Shown in pieces: positions 11,075-22,039 of a stretch of DNA of 64,000 bases. Position 1 is the stretch's first letter; each line of letters opens with the position of its first letter. A program made the position numbers and the translations under genes. The notes under the pieces are model-generated. The model ran no database searches and had not been told where the DNA came from. It saw nothing but the letters and a program-made list of their open reading frames with translations. Source of the stretch: Heligmosomoides polygyrus polygyrus (Eukaryota; Nematoda; Chromadorea; Rhabditida; Heligmosomidae); NCBI GenBank assembly GCA_947396885.1, contig OX377203.1, positions 2,418,001 to 2,482,000 of the forward strand. Reading direction: 5' to 3'.

Positions 11075-11535
11075 AGGGAACCAGTAGCGCAGTCGAGAGG
11101 GAGCGGAACGTCCCTGTTGAATACACCTCGTATCGATTCAGGGTTCTGATCCGGCGAAGGCCAGCAAAGTCTTCTAGGGTCTATCCTAGTCGAGAGGGGG
11201 CAACAGTAAAGTGCTGATTCTCTACGTCCAATACAACCACATTCCCTGGATTTAAATGAAAGCAATCGCATCAATGGAGAACAGCTGAAATTTTTACAGA
11301 AGCCCAAATGGAGACCCAAATCGCTATGTGCCCCCCCCCTCCGATTAGGATAGATCCGCCTTCTATTCTTGCATGGTCGGTAAATAAGTACCAGAATTGT
11401 CTGGGAAGGTAAATTCCCTGACTTGTCTATTGATTGGCCATCGAAAAGAACTGTGTAGGCAAAATGCGCCTTCAAATTGACTCGACGGTAGCCGATGGAA
11501 GTCGAATGCGTGGCGCATTCCGCAAAGGAATTCAT
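11075..11535 (+). mobile_element. SINE (plus strand) interrupted by a small palindromic element
   Basis: The tRNA-like head is at 11081-11160 (agtagcgcagtcgag, then ttcagggttctgatcc). The body resumes near 11385 (taccagaattgtctggg) and ends with gaatgcgtggcgcattcc at about 11504-11522. Between them lies an element with GATCTATCCTA-type ends (about 11176-11352), listed separately. Confidence 0.6.
11176..11352. mobile_element. MITE with CTATCCTAGTC ends and a G-run (family 5)
   Basis: The left end is gtctatcctagtcgagaggg and the right end is cccctccgattaggatagat, forming inverted repeats next to homopolymer C/G runs. Related ends occur at 29011-29190 and 60815-61295, with single ends at 7234 and 18998. 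Confidence 0.55.
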
Positions 11536-12132
11536 CTACACGGCACAACCCTCACAAGCTGCTTCAATGAAGTGCAGTGCGTGGCGCATTCTGAAAGAAT
11601 TAAACTCCCACATCGGCCAGCAGTCCAGCTGGGTTGAACGGATTCAAAATGCATGGCGCAATCCGAACGAGCTACAGCATTCGATCGATTTACGTCTGCC
11701 GGATAGGCCGTGCGCTTTGCTTTGACTTATACGGACATATGCCAGAGAAATATGACTGTTGAACGAACGCTTGTTGCACAGTTTAAGGTAGGTGGCGGCT
11801 GTAGTGCGCAGACCGAATAGGCGCGGTTCATGAGGCGGTCATTATTTTTGCGAGGACGCACACAATGACAGACGGGCGGATGAGTTTCTCTACCTTTCTC
11901 TATATCTAGAGACGCATTTTAACGCGAGCGTGCTATGAATTAGCAGAAATCAAACCTAGAACGTATTTATAAGAAGTTTGAACGTGCAGAACCTCTACTA
12001 AAAAATTACTTAATTAGTGGAAGTAAATATTGTATTATATTTATATCTATGTATTAATAAATTCTCTGATAGTGTCTTGTTCCTACGAGTCTTGATTCGA
12101 CGTCTGCTAGGGACGCAGACGATTTCCACTTT

Positions 12133-12385
12133 AGGTAAAGGATAAAAGACGGCGTTAGCCATCTTTTCTGGGATGCGCCACGCACTCTACTTCTACGCGA
12201 TGTTGTGGAGGCGATTTGAATGCGTATTTGGCCTTAAATTGGACTTGCAGTGGCCAGCTGATGAACAAGACAGCGCTTCATCCTTCCTAGACAAGTCCGG
12301 TACCAATCCACCGACACCGGACGGATGGAAGGCCTCGATGACCTGGGCGGGAAATCCGAATCGAGAACCAATCGGAGTGCACGGA
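12133..12385 (-). mobile_element. tRNA-derived SINE (diverged)
   Basis: It begins with the family 3' end (aaaggataaaagacggcg), then gatgcgccacgcactctact, and runs to cgggaaatccgaatcg, the inverse of the B-box region. A separate plus-strand tail fragment (gtggaatgcgcggcgcat) follows at about 12443-12470. Confidence 0.7.
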
Positions 12386-12479
12386 ATAGCAGACGCCCAT
12401 TGGCCATATGTCTACGTGAATTGTCTCTACGATATTCCGCTGAAGTGGAATGCGCGGCGCATCCCTCAACGTTCCTGAA

Positions 12480-13690
12480 GATGCAGCTGCGCTGCTGGAT
12501 CTGCATGCGACATGCTTAGCCGCTGTTCTCCTAACTCTTCTTTGAGGTCAGTACACTTGCCCTTCTCGGAGAAGCGTGACACCATTCCGATGGGAATAGC
12601 GAAGCCGTTCATGGCTGCGTGCTTGCTGGACAACAACACACTTCCTTCCGTCGCTCCATGTTGTCCTATTGAATGGGACCAGTGAGGAGTTGTGCGTGAA
12701 CCTTCGTCATCTGAAGGGTTTTACGGCCAAGTTCAAGGAGCCCCAGTGTGTCCCCGAAGCGTCTGTTTGCCCGAGATTCATCTCCAACCCAACTCGACCC
12801 ACCTTACATTTAATATGGCCGCTCCTCGATCCCATGAGATCCACTAATCATCTGCGGCAGAAGCGCCACCAGACGAGGAAATTGAATTCTCATCGTCCGC
12901 AACGCAGTTAAAAACAAAAACAATTCGACAGAGCTCAAGCTCTCGTGATCGCTAGTGCCCATATGGAGCTCGAGTGGGTGTCCAGCGTTTGGGCCGTTGA
13001 AGTGGCCCTGTCCTGTGATGTTGTGGGCTGCGACAGAGGAAATCGGGAGGCTTACGTAAACTACGAAAGCAGTGCGATGTTTATCGCAGTTGTTGTTGTT
13101 CGGATTGGAACGACGAGCTTCAGAGGTCCGAATAATAAGGTCGCATGAGCTCTCCACGGACAAATCAGCCACCTTGGTCGCGGAAAACTCGTCCAGAAGT
13201 CGTCGTGTGGATTCGGTGTGTCCTAGTTGTCCAGCAGAGGAGGTGACGACAGGTAGTAGGCCCTCCGGAAAGTGGCTCATCTACGGTTTCATAAGAGCAC
13301 CTTCCTGTAGATGAGGTTGAACGAAGTTGCTGACTGCCTGGCTTTTCTCAAGATGGACTTTTAAGGCGATAGGTTGGGACAGCTACAGCAACAGTAGTTG
13401 CTACGGTGCAGCCTAGCACAGCTCACGGATAATCTGGGATTCAGGTGCTCCACCGCATCAAGAATCCTCCTTTAGAGCTAACGTCGAAGTTTTTAAGCTC
13501 AGATAGAAGTGTTTTCTTGAATGAGCTCCCTCGACACCATTGATGGGATCTTCGTACCCTTCCCTATAACTCCATTCCGCTGAGTTTATTAAATCAATTT
13601 GAATTCGCCTAAAGTGAACAGCCTTTCCTGACAAGACATCACTTTCATTGGACAGCTAGATGCGGAAGAAGCTACGAAGATAGCACTTAC
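12480..13690. other. Intronic/intergenic stretch without a supported gene
   Basis: A 156-codon minus-strand ORF spans 12810-13280, but it has no splice context, no recognisable motif and ordinary composition, so I do not call it a gene. The stretch would lie inside the large intron of the repeated-module gene. Confidence 0.35.
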
Positions 13691-13793
13691 CTTCTCTGGT
13701 CAGCGATCGAGCCTTCTCCATGTACTCCTTGAGTCCGGGACCTTCTCGTTGTGTACGAACCTTGGCGTCGTAGCTGCGAAATTTCGTCGGGAT
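13691..13793 (-). CDS. Internal exon (second seen) of the repeated-module gene
   Basis: On the minus strand the exon lies between a strong acceptor (cttgcag) and a perfect donor (gtaagt). It is 103 nt: 34 open codons plus one base. The peptide starts IPTKFRSYDAK and continues with a charged stretch containing GPGLKEYMEKARSLTRE, which looks helical. The preceding exon (16793-16897) ends in phase 0 and this one starts in phase 0. Joining them places YDAK exactly as far from FGSSTPRDL as in the unsplit copy at 1659-1823. That match is independent support for the splice. No family is recognised. The intron towards the next known exon would be about 11.9 kb and is packed with SINEs, MITEs and a foldback element. 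Further exons inside it cannot be excluded. Confidence 0.7.
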
Positions 13794-14270
13794 CTGCAAG
13801 AACACTGGAGCTTAAACGGGGTGAGCACGGGAGAGACATGTTGAGGTCAACCTTTAGGAGGATTTTTCTTCTGGAACGTTAGTAGTTCTTCAGAGATTTG
13901 ATGGATAATTAGCAGTCAGCAGTTTATTTTGTTTTTTGCCGCTGTAGCTTTTAAAATGCAGTCATTTTGAAAGATTAGCTGGAAAAATAAACAAATAAAT
14001 AAACAAATATGTTGGGAGGCATGCAGAGGGGCAATAAGTGGACACAAAGAGAAAATGATGAAAAACGTCAGGGCGTAGCTTACCCAATGCTAAGAAGGGT
14101 ACGCAAAGGTCAGGAATTAAGAGGGGAGAGAGGTGCGAATAAAGAATTGAATAGAGATAGCAAGCAGATGGATAAAATAAACAAGTATTTAGGCAAACCT
14201 AAAAAATAACAAAAAACAGAATTTTTCAAAAAACAAATAACAGTCTTTAGTAAAAAAGCACTTTATAATA

Positions 14271-14560
14271 AGGATAAGGATAAAGACGGCGTCACTCAAT
14301 CCCTTTTGGGATGCGCCACGCATTCTACTTCTACGGGATGTCGTGGAGGCGACATGAATGCGTATTTGGCCATACAATGACTTGCGGTGGCCAGCCGATG
14401 AACAAGTCAGTGCTCTATCCTTCCCAGACAAGTCTGGTACCAATTCACCGACCCCGGAGGGATGGATGGCTTGGTTGGCCTGGGCGGGAAATCCGAACCA
14501 TGAACCTGGTATCGAGTGCAGGCGAGAACCGGCGTCTTTTCCGACTGCGCTACACGCTCA
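14271..14560 (-). mobile_element. tRNA-derived SINE, near full length
   Basis: On the minus strand the order is: tRNA-like head (inverse of ccgactgcgctacacgc), B-box region (inverse of cgggaaatccgaacca), middle (inverse of gccagccgatgaacaag), conserved tail gaatgcgtggcgcatcc, and a 3' end reading toward tccttatcc. It is non-coding. The Met-Arg-His-Ala-Phe peptide seen in the other frame is an artefact of the tail motif. Confidence 0.85.
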
Positions 14561-14629
14561 CATTTCCATTAATAAATTAAAATCCTCTTCGCTTTGTCGT
14601 ATTTGTACCATTTTCACGTCGAAATGGAC

Positions 14630-15420
14630 CCCATCCAAATCAAATTGGACACTCTTCTAAGGTAGCCCAAGACCTTCGAAATCAAAGCGAACTCCTCTAA
14701 ATCGAAATGGCCTTTAGGCTGGGTAAACTATAGACTTACGAAGATGGTTTTCACCTTTTGTTTAAGAAAAATTTGGTATAACTTTCTTTTAAATTTTTTA
14801 CTTCACATGCCCGACGATGAGTAATAATTTTATAATAATTTTACTTTTTGAGAAAAAAATTAAACGTTGTCTTAAAGCGCAGCAATGCAGCAATCATGTC
14901 GTGCATTAAAGGGCCAGATCGCGCCATGCACTCGAAAAGTTCAACGCAGTGTCTATTTGATTGATAGTGTAAACACTACTCACATGCAGCAAGACAGTTA
15001 GGATATGTGTACTTTCCCACAATTGCTTATGTTGCATCGTTTGCAGACGTGAAACTGCATGATACAAACTGAAATTTTGCTGTCAATCGAATAAAAATCG
15101 CGAAGTTTTGGACGGGAGCATGGCGCAAACTGTTCTGACAAATAAACTGGCCGCATTCCTGCTCTTCAAAACGAGCTTTAAATCATTGATTTTCCTGAAA
15201 AAATGAAATTTTTATTAAATTTCTAACAATGTGTTCACTTCTTGGGAATTAAAACTGCAAACAGAGTTTTACTGAGCTTTTCTTTGAACAAAAAATTATT
15301 CGAACATTTTTGGAGAGTCTTTAATGTAGTGTAGAAGAAGCTCGTCTCGATTTAGAAGCTGTTCAATTTGATTTCAAAGTTCACAGGCCAGCTTAGAAAA
15401 GTGTCCAATTTGACGTGGAA
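14630..15420. mobile_element. Large foldback element, copy 1
   Basis: Inverted arms start with caaattggacactcttc (about 14638) and end with gaaaagtgtccaatttg (about 15410). Inside, the arms pair loosely: tcgcgccatgcactcg near 14930 faces gagcatggcgcaaac near 15117, and attgatagtgtaaac faces ctgtcaatcgaataaaa. A related element lies at 61325-62275. No transposase is visible. Confidence 0.6.
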
Positions 15421-15436
15421 ATGGTATACATATAAG

Positions 15437-15728
15437 GGTAAAGGATAAAGGACGGCGTTACTCAATCCCATTTGGGATGCGCCACGCATTCTACTTCTAC
15501 AGGATGTCGTGGAGGCGACTTGAATACGTATTTGGTCATACAATGACTTGCGGTGGCCAGCCGATGAACACGTAAGCGCTCTATCCTTCCCAGACACGTC
15601 TGGTACCAATTCACCAACCCCGGAGGGATGACAGGCTTGGTTGGCCTGGACGGGAAATCCGAACCATGAACCTGGTATCGGGTGCACGCAGCAGCAGGCG
15701 CCTCCTCCGACTGCGCTTCACGCGCCCA
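15437..15728 (-). mobile_element. tRNA-derived SINE, near full length
   Basis: All parts of the family are present, from aaggataaaggacggcg (3' end) through gccacgcattctacttct to ctgcgcttcacgcgccc (5' tRNA-like head, minus strand). It abuts the foldback element at 14630-15420. Confidence 0.85.
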
Positions 15729-15729
15729 A

Positions 15730-16200
15730 GCTATTATACTATATAATAATCCGCTAAGCGATGAGCCATACTATCGATCGGCGATGAGTCATAAAATAGG
15801 GGAAAATTACGGGGCACAAATTAAGGGGCGCGAAAATATCGGAAAATATCCGTCCGTGCCTGGGGATTCAGAAAACGTGCCGAAGACGTCGTCCAGCGTG
15901 ACTGAGGATTCAGAAGACGTGCCGAAGACGTCGCTCAATTTGCGTGTCGTCGACATAAGGCCTCCACAGGAAGGGCGGAAGGCATTCAATATCGATCGAC
16001 ATTATCGATTTTCTATCAGATTTAACCGATAAGGGGGGGGGGGAAGACGCGCGGGTATTGTTGTCGACGGAGTGCTTCACTTCAGGTGGAAAGTTTAAAT
16101 GGGGAGGCCAATATCGATCGATACCGATGTGATGATGACGATGATACTGCAACATCGCACGAAGCGCGCAAGTGCGAGGCACGCTGATAGGCGGAGCCAC
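15730..16200 (+). repeat. ATCGAT-rich repeat with a 39-bp minisatellite
   Basis: At about 15858-15945 a unit of about 39 bp repeats (ggattcagaaaacgtgcc, gaagacgtcgtcc, then ggattcagaagacgtgcc, gaagacgtcgctc). Around it are cgatgagccatactatcgat, a G-run and atatcgatcgataccgat. The same unit and the same ATCGAT blocks recur at 26420-27230. Confidence 0.65.
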
Positions 16201-16792
16201 TTGTATGTGAATAAATAAATAAATAAATAATTTCCTTATCGGTGGAACGCTAGTATTTTCAGCAGTACGCCCGTATTTATCGTAGTATGCACCGTCTACT
16301 TTCCACTTTCCGTTTGTTGTCGAGCCCTCTAACGGCTGAGTTGATTATTCCGTGTTGAAGAACACCTATGTAGGAGCAGCCGGACGGCCGTTATTCCTTC
16401 GCAGTTGCCCGAAAAGTGCTCGTTACGCAGCGTGGCATGAAATTTCCCCACGAAATTCTCCTCGTCTCTGGCTCACTGGGCTGTGATATGTCGTAACGCT
16501 CCAATTTCCGTCAGACTACAGGCAATGCAGCCACGCTTTTTGGGGCCTGAAAGAAGCTGACGACCCTCCGGTCCCCGTGCTTCGCTACTAGTTGCGTATA
16601 GTTGATTAATCTACTCGCACATAGTGGTGGCGGTGGCGACGGCGGCGGTGGTGGCAGCAGCAGTAACGGCGCTTAGTGGCAGTAACACGAAGTTGGAATC
16701 GGTCCCGAGGGACAGCGGCGGCGGTCGGTTGGCCAGGCCGTCGACGACTTACTGCAAATTGCCTCATGCGAACAGAGTGCTGGGGCAGTCAC

Positions 16793-16897
16793 CTTGTTCA
16801 TGTAGCTGAGATCGCGTGGCGTGCTGGAGCCGAACACGAAGTACCGGGCGTTCGACTGACGGTCTTTCAGACGCTCTCGTCCACGTGATGACGCCAT
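16793..16897 (-). CDS. First coding exon of the repeated-module gene, FGSSTPRDL module 1
   Basis: The minus-strand ATG is at 16897 and a donor (gtgact) follows position 16793. The exon is 35 codons long and ends in phase 0. It begins MASSRGRERLKDRQSNARYF and then carries V-FGSSTPRDL-SYMNK. I chose this start because it is the first Met in the frame, the region is GC-rich, and a splice acceptor lies 48 nt upstream, as for a first coding exon after a 5' UTR intron or a trans-spliced leader. No signal peptide or membrane segment is visible, so the product is probably intracellular. A long run of GC-rich trinucleotide sequence lies just downstream in the intron (about 16620-16740). The family is unknown. 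Confidence 0.7.
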
Positions 16898-16944
16898 GCT
16901 GCTGCTAGCCGTCGTCGCCGGCGTTCGTTGACGTGCTCCCCGCA

Positions 16945-16960
16945 GCTGGAACGAGAGGAA
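16945..16960 (-). promoter_or_regulatory. Splice acceptor just upstream of the ATG at 16897
   Basis: The minus strand reads tcctctcgttccag and then 48 nt of GC-rich leader before the ATG. This is either the end of a 5' UTR intron or a trans-splicing acceptor. If the organism is a nematode, trans-splicing would be ordinary, but the sequence alone cannot separate the two. Confidence 0.4.
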
Positions 16961-17161
16961 CGGAGTTAATCAACACGAAGAGCGAGGACACGATGCCCCA
17001 AACGACAGGCAATTGAGTGCACTATACTGATGTACACGAAGAAAAAGAATTGTTTTCTTCAAAAGGATGGGCCGTGCACTCGTCCGGAACACGGAAATGT
17101 TCACCTGATTGACAGCGGAAATGTTGTTCACCTGAAGCTACGCCATGCAGAGAACGATTCC

Positions 17162-17322
17162 TGGGCCGCATTCATCAACATTTAAACCCGTGGGTATGCG
17201 GGGTATAAGGGGTAGAGATAAGATGAGAGTTAGGTAGAGATAAGGCAAGAGTCAGAGACGCAGGATTCATCGTGGGTATCTCTACACCCTATACCCGTGG
17301 GTTAGTCGTTGATGAATCCGGC
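17162..17322. mobile_element. MITE family 3 with GGATTCATCAA ends
   Basis: The left end is gccgcattcatcaac and the right end is cgttgatgaatccggc. The arms carry tacccacggg/cccgtgggta and purine-rich gagataag blocks. It is non-coding. Confidence 0.75.
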
Positions 17323-17344
17323 CCTTGTTTTTCTATTGCATCAG

Positions 17345-17703
17345 GGCCCGGATTCATCAACGCGCATACCCATGGGTATGCTGAGAATAGGGGGTAAACA
17401 TACCCACGATGTGGACATACCCACGATTCATGCTAAACCTTACCCGCCAAATCGTGGGTATATCAGTGAGTAGAGAAAACCCGCCGATCCTTGTGGGTAC
17501 ATCCGTATACCCGCGACTCATTCGCGCCCCATTGACAAAATGGCGCTCCAGTGAGATCATCTGTTTTCGCGAAAGGCCTAGTTGTGCCTTGCCCTTGATT
17601 CCTTTCATGAATACGATTTGTAGCCACTACCCATTGCTGGTAGAGGGTAGGATTCCCTTACGGTATCTCTACCTATACCCAGTGCTTGATGAATCCGGCT
17701 CCA
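17345..17703. mobile_element. MITE family 3, longer variant
   Basis: It runs from cccggattcatcaacgcgca to gcttgatgaatccggctcc. The middle carries a conserved block (cattgacaaaatggcgctcc, agtgagatca) also found in the cluster at 29212-31117. The ORFs in it are repeat-derived. Confidence 0.75.
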
Positions 17704-17777
17704 GATTGTAGAGAAAGGTCTCGCTGTTTTTTAGCCCCATACGTATTCCCGCTATTGTTTCAGTTTTTTACTCCAGG

Positions 17778-18094
17778 AGCCGAATTCACCAGGTATGCGG
17801 GGTGTAGGGGTAGGCGTACCCACGGTATTCATGGTAAGCCTTACCCACCACATTGGAGGTATATCAGTGGGTGCAGAATACTCGACGATCGTAGTGGGTA
17901 TATCCGCGAAGATTCCGCGCCCCATTGACAAAATGACGCTCCATTGAGATCAGCTGTTCTCATTGGAGCGTCATGAAGCTTACTTCTACCTGACCCTTGA
18001 TTCCTTTCACGTACCCGCTACCCGTTGCGTATAGTGGGTACGGTTCCCTTACAGTATCTCTGCCTATACCCCTGCTTGATAAATTCGGTCCCAG
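17778..18094. mobile_element. MITE family 3, longer variant, diverged
   Basis: It begins gagccgaattcaccagg and ends gcttgataaattcggtccc, with the same internal order as the copy at 17345-17703 (cattgacaaaatgacgctcc). Confidence 0.65.
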
Positions 18095-18119
18095 GACTTC
18101 ATAGAAGGTTTTGATGCCC

Positions 18120-18302
18120 GGTACTTGTCTCGAGGACGCACCACAGGGGTGCGGGAACGGGCCGCTGCTCCTACCGTAACCGCGGCAGCCAATCAGACAG
18201 CGGCTCAACCGCACAGGAGCTGCACATGATTGGCCGCCGCGATTACTGTGGGAGCAACGGCGCGTTCCCGCACCCCTGCGGTGCGTCTTCGCGACATGTA
18301 CC
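18120..18302. mobile_element. CCAAT-palindrome MITE, family 1 (best copy)
   Basis: The ends are ggtacttgtctcgagg and ttcgcgacatgtacc. Both arms contain cgcaccacaggggtgcggg-type sequence, ctcctaccgtaaccgcggc and CCAATCA. It is about 183 bp, the most complete copy in the window. Confidence 0.8.
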
Positions 18303-18545
18303 TGATAGATTTACATAGAAAAAATGATGTAGTTTTAAACGCATACAAAACACATAAGATAACCGCCGAAAATTGAAGAATATGGGTCACTTTCTGTGAC
18401 AGCAGAAAAGCCCGATTTTCACGTCGAAGAGCTTTATGGCTTGAATCTCAGAAACTCAAAGGCGGTGTTGAATCGGAATTCGGTGTCAGGAAGCAATTAT
18501 CAAAAAATTGGCAGTGAACTACTGACACGATAAGCTTTGAAATAA

Positions 18546-18832
18546 AAGGATAAAGGACGGCGTTACTGAAACCCTTTTGGGGTGCGCCACGCATTCTACT
18601 TCTACGGGATGTCGTGGAGGCGATTTGAACGCGTATTTGGCCATACAATGACTTGCGGTGGCCATCCGATGAACAAGTCAGCGCTCTATCCTTCCCAGAC
18701 AAGTCTGGTACCAATTCACCGACCCTGGAGGTATGGAAGGCTTGGTTGGCCTGGGCGGGAAATCCGAACCAGGAACCTGGTATTGGGTGCACGCGATAGC
18801 CGCCGCCTCCTCCGACTGCGCTACACACGCCC
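18546..18832 (-). mobile_element. tRNA-derived SINE, near full length
   Basis: The minus-strand copy has an intact tail motif, middle block and tRNA-like head (inverse of ctgcgctacacacgcc). The 100-residue frames in it are shadows. Confidence 0.85.
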
Positions 18833-19619
18833 TTTCGTCGAATTAGTAAAAAAAACGTTTAATTAAACGGACGGAATATTTGTCCGAGAACTCCACAACC
18901 CCCCCCCCATCATGAAATTGGCGATTCTTGGGCAAATTCAGATGATGTGGCTCTGTGGCACGATAGTGCAGGTAAGTGGTCACTTTGGATTGCCCCTCCC
19001 GATTAGAATAGCTGCGGGGATTCTCTTCCTGTAGAGAGTGGCGCAGGACCACCTTCCGACAGTTGGCTAGCTTTAACTGTCCAATTTTTCACGGTGTAAG
19101 ACTGCTAATGACAAGTTTTATTGGCAGAAGTACCGTAACTTTATCGTAATGGATACCGTAATACTGTAACTTTACCGTAATGGATACCGTAATACCGTAA
19201 CTTTAACTGAAATGGTTGGCGATGAAGAAAGTGATCTTCATTTGAAGTCAGAATTCAAAAACAATGGAAACTGTCGGTCCGACCTAATGCGTAAAGACTG
19301 TTCGTATTTGTTCCTAAGCTGTTTTGATAATTAATTGATTATTTTATTTTTATCATATTTTCAAAAATACAAAGAATAAAAATAAAAATGGGTGCGTAAA
19401 TGAGAAGGCAAAAAACTTGATGGAATAGAATTTCTTTCAAAAAATCTGGGTTCAAATAATTTTTGAAAAATCACTTCAAATTTGACGACCAAAACCGCGA
19501 AATTTGCGTACAACCCAATACTCGAACGAATTCTGCTAAAAATTGAATCAAATGCCGGCTTAATCTGCTGTCAAGCTGGCATTTTTACAGTAACTGAAAT
19601 CGTTGCCAATGAACGAAGT

Positions 19620-20580
19620 CATGGTCATCTGAAGTTAGAAGTCAGATCTTCCCCTACAACCTCGTAATTGATACGCTTGAATGCAGCATTGACGCTATCA
19701 ATTGAGGAGGCAATACGGTCTAGGACGAGTACACGGCTCAACCTCTCCAAATGACACATCGATGGGGAACGAACGAAGGACCGGAGTAGTGAGATTCGAG
19801 GTGAAGAGGGCCTCCTCGTCGGCGGAGGAGGGGCTTCTTCTGGTCGCTTTGATTTTCGCGAGAGCTGGCTGGCTGCCCGGCTATGGTGGGTGCTTGTGCG
19901 GCTAATTGGGCGACTTCTAATGCTTCGACCGGATGAAAACAGCCGGACGAGCCGGGCTGGCAATCCATCGAATCACGCTTAGACAATCAGAAGCCGTCAG
20001 AAGGCTACAGGTGGAGCGAACAGAAGACTCTGACGATGCCCGACGTGAATGCCGAGCAAGCTGGGAGTGTTCAGAAGCGGTGAGGTGAAGGCCGTATTGT
20101 TGTGCTCGACGACGACTATGGCGCAGCGACGCCGGTCGCCGCCGACGTCCAGGGCGGGCGGCGATTTGGAAAAGGCGCCCGGAAGGCGACACTTTGCCTC
20201 CGCGCCCTCGTCGTCGCCCGGAGAGGCACGACGTTCGCCTCCAGAGACGCGGAGAAAGCGGCGAGCATGACTGGGGCCGCCACCCGCGCACAGCCGGCCT
20301 CGACACACTGCTGACGCTGCTGGCTGGCTGGCCTCCCTAAGAGTGCATTCGTCGAATTTCGAGCCGCTCCCGCTCAGCCGAGCGAGATTCGAGGAGGTGG
20401 CAGGAGGTAATGGCCTTCCAAGCGAGCTGGAGAAACGCGCCTGCCCTCTGGGACTCTCCTCAGCAGCACCGCTGGGTTTGTCTTTTCAGTGGCATCGCAT
20501 AGAAGTGGCTGATATGGAAGGGACTTCATGGAAAAGAAGTCGGACAGTGGCGTTTGGTAAAGGGTAGACATAGCCGAGAG
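19620..20580. other. GC-rich island, coding status unclear
   Basis: About 0.9 kb is rich in CG, with overlapping long frames on both strands (minus 19625-19963 and 19917-20306; plus 20049-20270). Arg/Ser/Pro-rich translations in all of them are what GC-rich DNA gives by chance. No convincing splice pair fixes a frame. It may be a promoter/5' UTR region or a diverged gene. A piece at 20430-20590 resembles 21815-21935, so part is a repeat. Confidence 0.3.
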
Positions 20581-20867
20581 GTGTTGTTGAGTATTTTATT
20601 ATACACCCCCGGTGCAAAATTATAGGTTCACCTCTGATTTGTCCATCAGTACCCGAAGAACTCGCTGCCGATGCTCAAGGATGTTACCATCGTACTTCTC
20701 ACTACCGGTGATACGTGTACGTATGCATTATCTTGTTGGAAAATAAGGCTGTGCCTACGAAATCTTCTGAAATATGGCAGAAGGTGACCTCCGAGCAAAT
20801 GTTGGTAGTCTTCACTGTTCATCCTACTTTAAATGAACTCCAAGGCAACAGGCCCGTATCGAGAAAA

Positions 20868-21065
20868 CGCAGTCGAAACCATGAGACCTCCACCGCCAAA
20901 GTTGCGCCTGAAGAATACTCTCTTCTCTTCCCTCAGATCTCTCCAGTAGTGTCCTCAACCGTCGAGTTCCGTAAGATTCCACCTTTTCTACACTACTGGA
21001 AAGATCTGAGGAAAGAGGAACGAGTATTCTCTAGGAGCAACTTTGGCGGTTGAAGTGTCATGGTT
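20868..21065. repeat. Inverted repeat (~200 bp)
   Basis: The left arm (aaaccatgagacctccaccg, then ccaaagttgcgcctgaagaa) pairs with the right arm (ggagcaactttggcggttga, then catggttt). Inner arms cagatctctccagtagtg and cactactggaaagatctg also pair. It is probably a small MITE. Confidence 0.65.
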
Positions 21066-21133
21066 TAGGCTGTGCTTTTTGCATAGGGACTTGTTGCCCT
21101 GGAGATCGTCTCGTGTAGGATGAACAACGATGA

Positions 21134-21256
21134 CGTGTATCAAGCATGGCGTTCTTCAGATCAGAAACCGAAGTGTAGGTGCCTCCATTTTTGTACACAA
21201 AGTGTGCACCTGAAGTGTTCGGTTTCTGATCTGAAGAACGCCATACTTGATACACG
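21134..21256. repeat. Near-perfect palindrome (~123 bp)
   Basis: It begins cgtgtatcaagcatggcg and ends cgccatacttgatacacg. The arms share a ~40-bp block including ttcttcagatcagaaaccga with one mismatch in the first 37 bases, and the loop carries a diverged continuation of the arms. The high arm identity suggests recent activity or gene conversion. Confidence 0.75.
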
Positions 21257-21309
21257 GACCAATGTAGAGCAAACCGTTGTTGATAACCTTATCAGTAATA
21301 TCACCTGTA

Positions 21310-21717
21310 TCACCTGTCGTCCCGCTGATCATTGACTTGCTCGAGCAGGCGCCAGCAGCGTCTCCATTCGTCCCTGTCGCGTGCCAGAGTGCTCCAATGG
21401 ATCCTCCTCGCTCGAGGGACACGAAGAGCGTCATATCGGTCGTTTAGGGCTTTCACGAAGAAGTCCGACCAACGCGTTGGTGGGCGTCCCGGTGTTCTCT
21501 TGACATCCCGCGGCATCCAGTCGGTAACGGCTCTCGTCCAGCGGGTGTCTGCGAATAGCATTACATGGCCGGCCCACCTAATTTTCGACGACTCGGCCCA
21601 CGCGACGTCGCCTCTGATCTTCGAACGTCGGCGAAGCTCGGAACTCCGGAGGCCTTCCCTCACTTGCGTAAGTCGTGTCACTCCGAGGACGATGCTCGGA
21701 TTACCTATGGGAAGCAT
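21310..21717 (-). pseudogene. RTE-like LINE ORF, C-terminal part
   Basis: The minus-strand frame of about 135 codons contains SSKIRWAGHVMLFAD, RAVTDWMPRDVKRTPGRPPT, RWSDFFVKAL and LARDRDEWRRCWRLLEQ. This block order is typical of the region after the reverse transcriptase in RTE-class LINEs. The reverse transcriptase itself is absent (5' truncation, as is usual for LINEs). The frame is intact here, so this is the youngest of the LINE tails in the window. Confidence 0.75.
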
Positions 21718-22039
21718 TAATTCGGGGAAGCGTGAAGAATCAAGGAATATCTCGACGAGAAAAGAGAATTCAAGGCCATTGTTGCCATAGGAGGATCTTT
21801 AATGGGGTTGCATCCGACGTAGAGAAACGCCTGCCTTTTGGAACTCTCCAGGGAACAGGTACCCTAGTAATCCTCCCTTTCGGATGGTATTTAATATGAG
21901 AACCCATGGAAGGAAGGCCAAGAGGTGTCGACTACACAGAGGCCTTCAGAAGTCCATGGGCGGCAGAATCTATCAGTGAAGAATGAATGATCCTGAAGTG
22001 AAATGACGAAGTCAACTAAACAGCTCTTCACCCCTGGTT

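Noticed and set aside
11434..11725. Short plus-strand ORFs near 11.4-11.7 kb
   Set aside because: They consist of SINE body and isolated tail motifs.
12810..13280. 156-codon minus-strand ORF
   Set aside because: No splice signals, motif or family; length is within chance for this composition.
14311..14580. Repeated ORFs starting Met-Arg-His-Ala-Phe-Tyr-Phe (also at 18582, 31255, 33883, 38550)
   Set aside because: They are the antisense translation of the SINE tail and middle; they recur only because the SINE recurs.
20343..20567. Plus-strand exon after a tttgtcttttcag acceptor
   Set aside because: A diverged copy of the same segment lies at 21815-21935, so this is a repeat and not a host exon.
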